From: Collinsella sp.
GTDB lineage: Bacteria > Actinomycetota > Coriobacteriia > Coriobacteriales > Coriobacteriaceae
Reading direction: 5' to 3'
Assembly (NCBI GenBank): GCA_031295725.1
Contig: JAUMNV010000079.1
Coordinates: 1-41,696, forward strand
Length of the DNA stretch: 41,696 bases
The notes below the pieces were generated by a model. The model was not told the origin of the DNA. It made no database searches and saw only the letters and a list, made by a program, of their open reading frames with translations. Positions within the stretch are counted from its first letter, which is position 1. Every line of letters starts with the position of its first letter. Below are positions 40,889 through 41,696 of this stretch, piece by piece. Both the position numbers and the translations under genes were made by a program.

Positions 40889-41696
40889 TTAGAGAAGTTC
40901 TTTGCGAGCAGCCAAGTAGGCGTGAGCATGGCGCTCAAGAACCTCGTCCTCAACGCTCGTTAGACGAATGGCGCCGAGTGCAGCGGGCAGCGGCAACATA
41001 CTGCGGTTCGAGCGAACAAACTGCTGCCTACGGAACTCCTCGATATAAACGGCAGGCTCCAGATCGAAGGCAAGCTCCTCGATGCCAAAGTCCTCCAGGC
41101 AGTCATCGACCTCAAAGACGTAATCGATATCGAAATCGCAGGCATCATGTGCTAGGCGCGCCTCAAAGCGCATGCCCTCGGACAACAGCTGGTAGGCAGG
41201 GACCTGCGAAGCGGCATCGCCCAAGCAGGCGCGCAGGGTACGCTCCCCCGTTTTGCCAAAATCGAGAGCATGGCGGGCGCTCGGGTTCGTTGCCGTCAGC
41301 ACGTCTTTACGGGCAGTCTGAGACCATTGAACGGCATTGACGAGTGCGACCTCTTCGCCCGCGAGAATCTCGGGGACGGTCTCAGTAAACTGATTCCAGC
41401 GGGACTTACTGCTCGAAAGCATGGTGCCAACAAGTACCACATAGCCGAGCTTGAGGTCCTCGGGGTCCGCATCGCGAACAAGGTCGAGGTCACACACGAC
41501 CAAGCCCGGTTCGGGACGGAACGCGATGGCGGGAAGCGCATTCGCCGACGAGGCGACGAGCGGCTTCATGGTCGTCGCGACCGTGAGCATGGCGTCGAAG
41601 GTCGTCGGCAACAGCGCGCACTCGGTTCGGCCGCACCACTGGTTGGCGCACCAGCTAACAACCGAGCAGGTTGCGGCATCGCCAACGGCGACAACC
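40889..41696 (-). CDS. AroB-like protein lacking metal ligands (5' end outside window)
   Basis: About 268 visible residues; the frame stays open to the window edge, so the start is missing. The order of segments follows 3-dehydroquinate synthase: V-V-A-V-G-D-A-A-T, L-L-P-T-T-F-D-A-M, V-V-C-D-L-D-L-V, and L-D-F-G-K-T-G-E-R-T-L followed by L-L-S-E-G-M-R-F-E-A-R-L-A. In AroB these read V-G-D-L-A, P-T-T-L, the DLD…aEviK segment, N-F-G-H-T-F-G-H and H-G-E-A-V. The metal-binding Glu and both His are replaced here, so classical catalysis is doubtful. Assignment by pattern only. A multi-domain or fused parent cannot be excluded. Confidence 0.6.
   Translation of the reverse strand, partial: VVAVGDAATCSVVSWCANQWCGRTECALLPTTFDAMLTVATTMKPLVASSANALPAIAFRPEPGLVVCDLDLVRDADPEDLKLGYVVLVGTMLSSSKSRWNQFTETVPEILAGEEVALVNAVQWSQTARKDVLTATNPSARHALDFGKTGERTLRACLGDAASQVPAYQLLSEGMRFEARLAHDACDFDIDYVFEVDDCLEDFGIEELAFDLEPAVYIEEFRRQQFVRSNRSMLPLPAALGAIRLTSVEDEVLERHAHAYLAARKELL

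Overview
The window reads as one chromosomal segment of a Coriobacteriia actinobacterium, most likely Collinsella-like. This is an inference from the housekeeping order efp–asp23–nusB–xseB–tlyA–nadK–recN, the fructose PTS/HPr/EI locus, the overall protein character and Shine-Dalgarno-led genes. Two parts of different character meet near 22.1 kb.

Region A (about 250-22046) is a GC-rich cobalamin island. A minus-strand run of 17 overlapping reading frames (cbiF, cbiD, a broken cbiL, cbiG, cbiH, cbiET, cbiA, cobT, cobU, cobS, a cobU-like/cobC fusion, cbiB, cobD, cbiP/cobQ, cobO, cbiC, cbiJ) encodes nearly all of the anaerobic corrin ring, amidation, adenosylation and nucleotide-loop steps. The exception is cbiL (precorrin-2 C20-methyltransferase): only its first residues and its last ~65 residues remain, joined in frame. 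Divergent from cbiF is a plus-strand transcription unit with a good sigma-70-type promoter and a cobalamin riboswitch. It encodes an exported Tat-lipoprotein CbiK chelatase, a small lipoprotein, a BtuF-type lipoprotein, a BtuC-type permease and an ABC ATPase with an extra C-terminal domain. The small lipoprotein and the N-terminus of the BtuF-like protein share the same ~100-residue domain. The island is flanked by transposase debris: an IS21-type IstA fragment at the left edge and an IS3-type fragment at the right edge.

Region B (22.1-41.7 kb) looks like the resident chromosome: a TetR regulator, a multi-pass flippase-like membrane protein, two identical tandem tRNA-Glu(CTC) genes, and a CCA-adding enzyme. 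Next comes a fructose utilisation locus read leftward: fructose PTS IIBCA, HPr, EI, and two tandem 1-phosphofructokinase paralogues. A divergent RpiR-family regulator and palindromic operator candidates lie upstream of the PTS gene. The rightmost part is a leftward housekeeping operon, efp to recN, preceded by an M24 aminopeptidase and the partial end of an AroB-like protein that has lost the expected metal ligands.

The ~545-base gap between the PTS permease gene and ptsH holds three palindromic structures: a factor-independent terminator, a 73-base dispersed palindrome with 23-base perfect arms (half of it recurs at the left island edge), and a ~150-base inverted repeat with 42-base arms.
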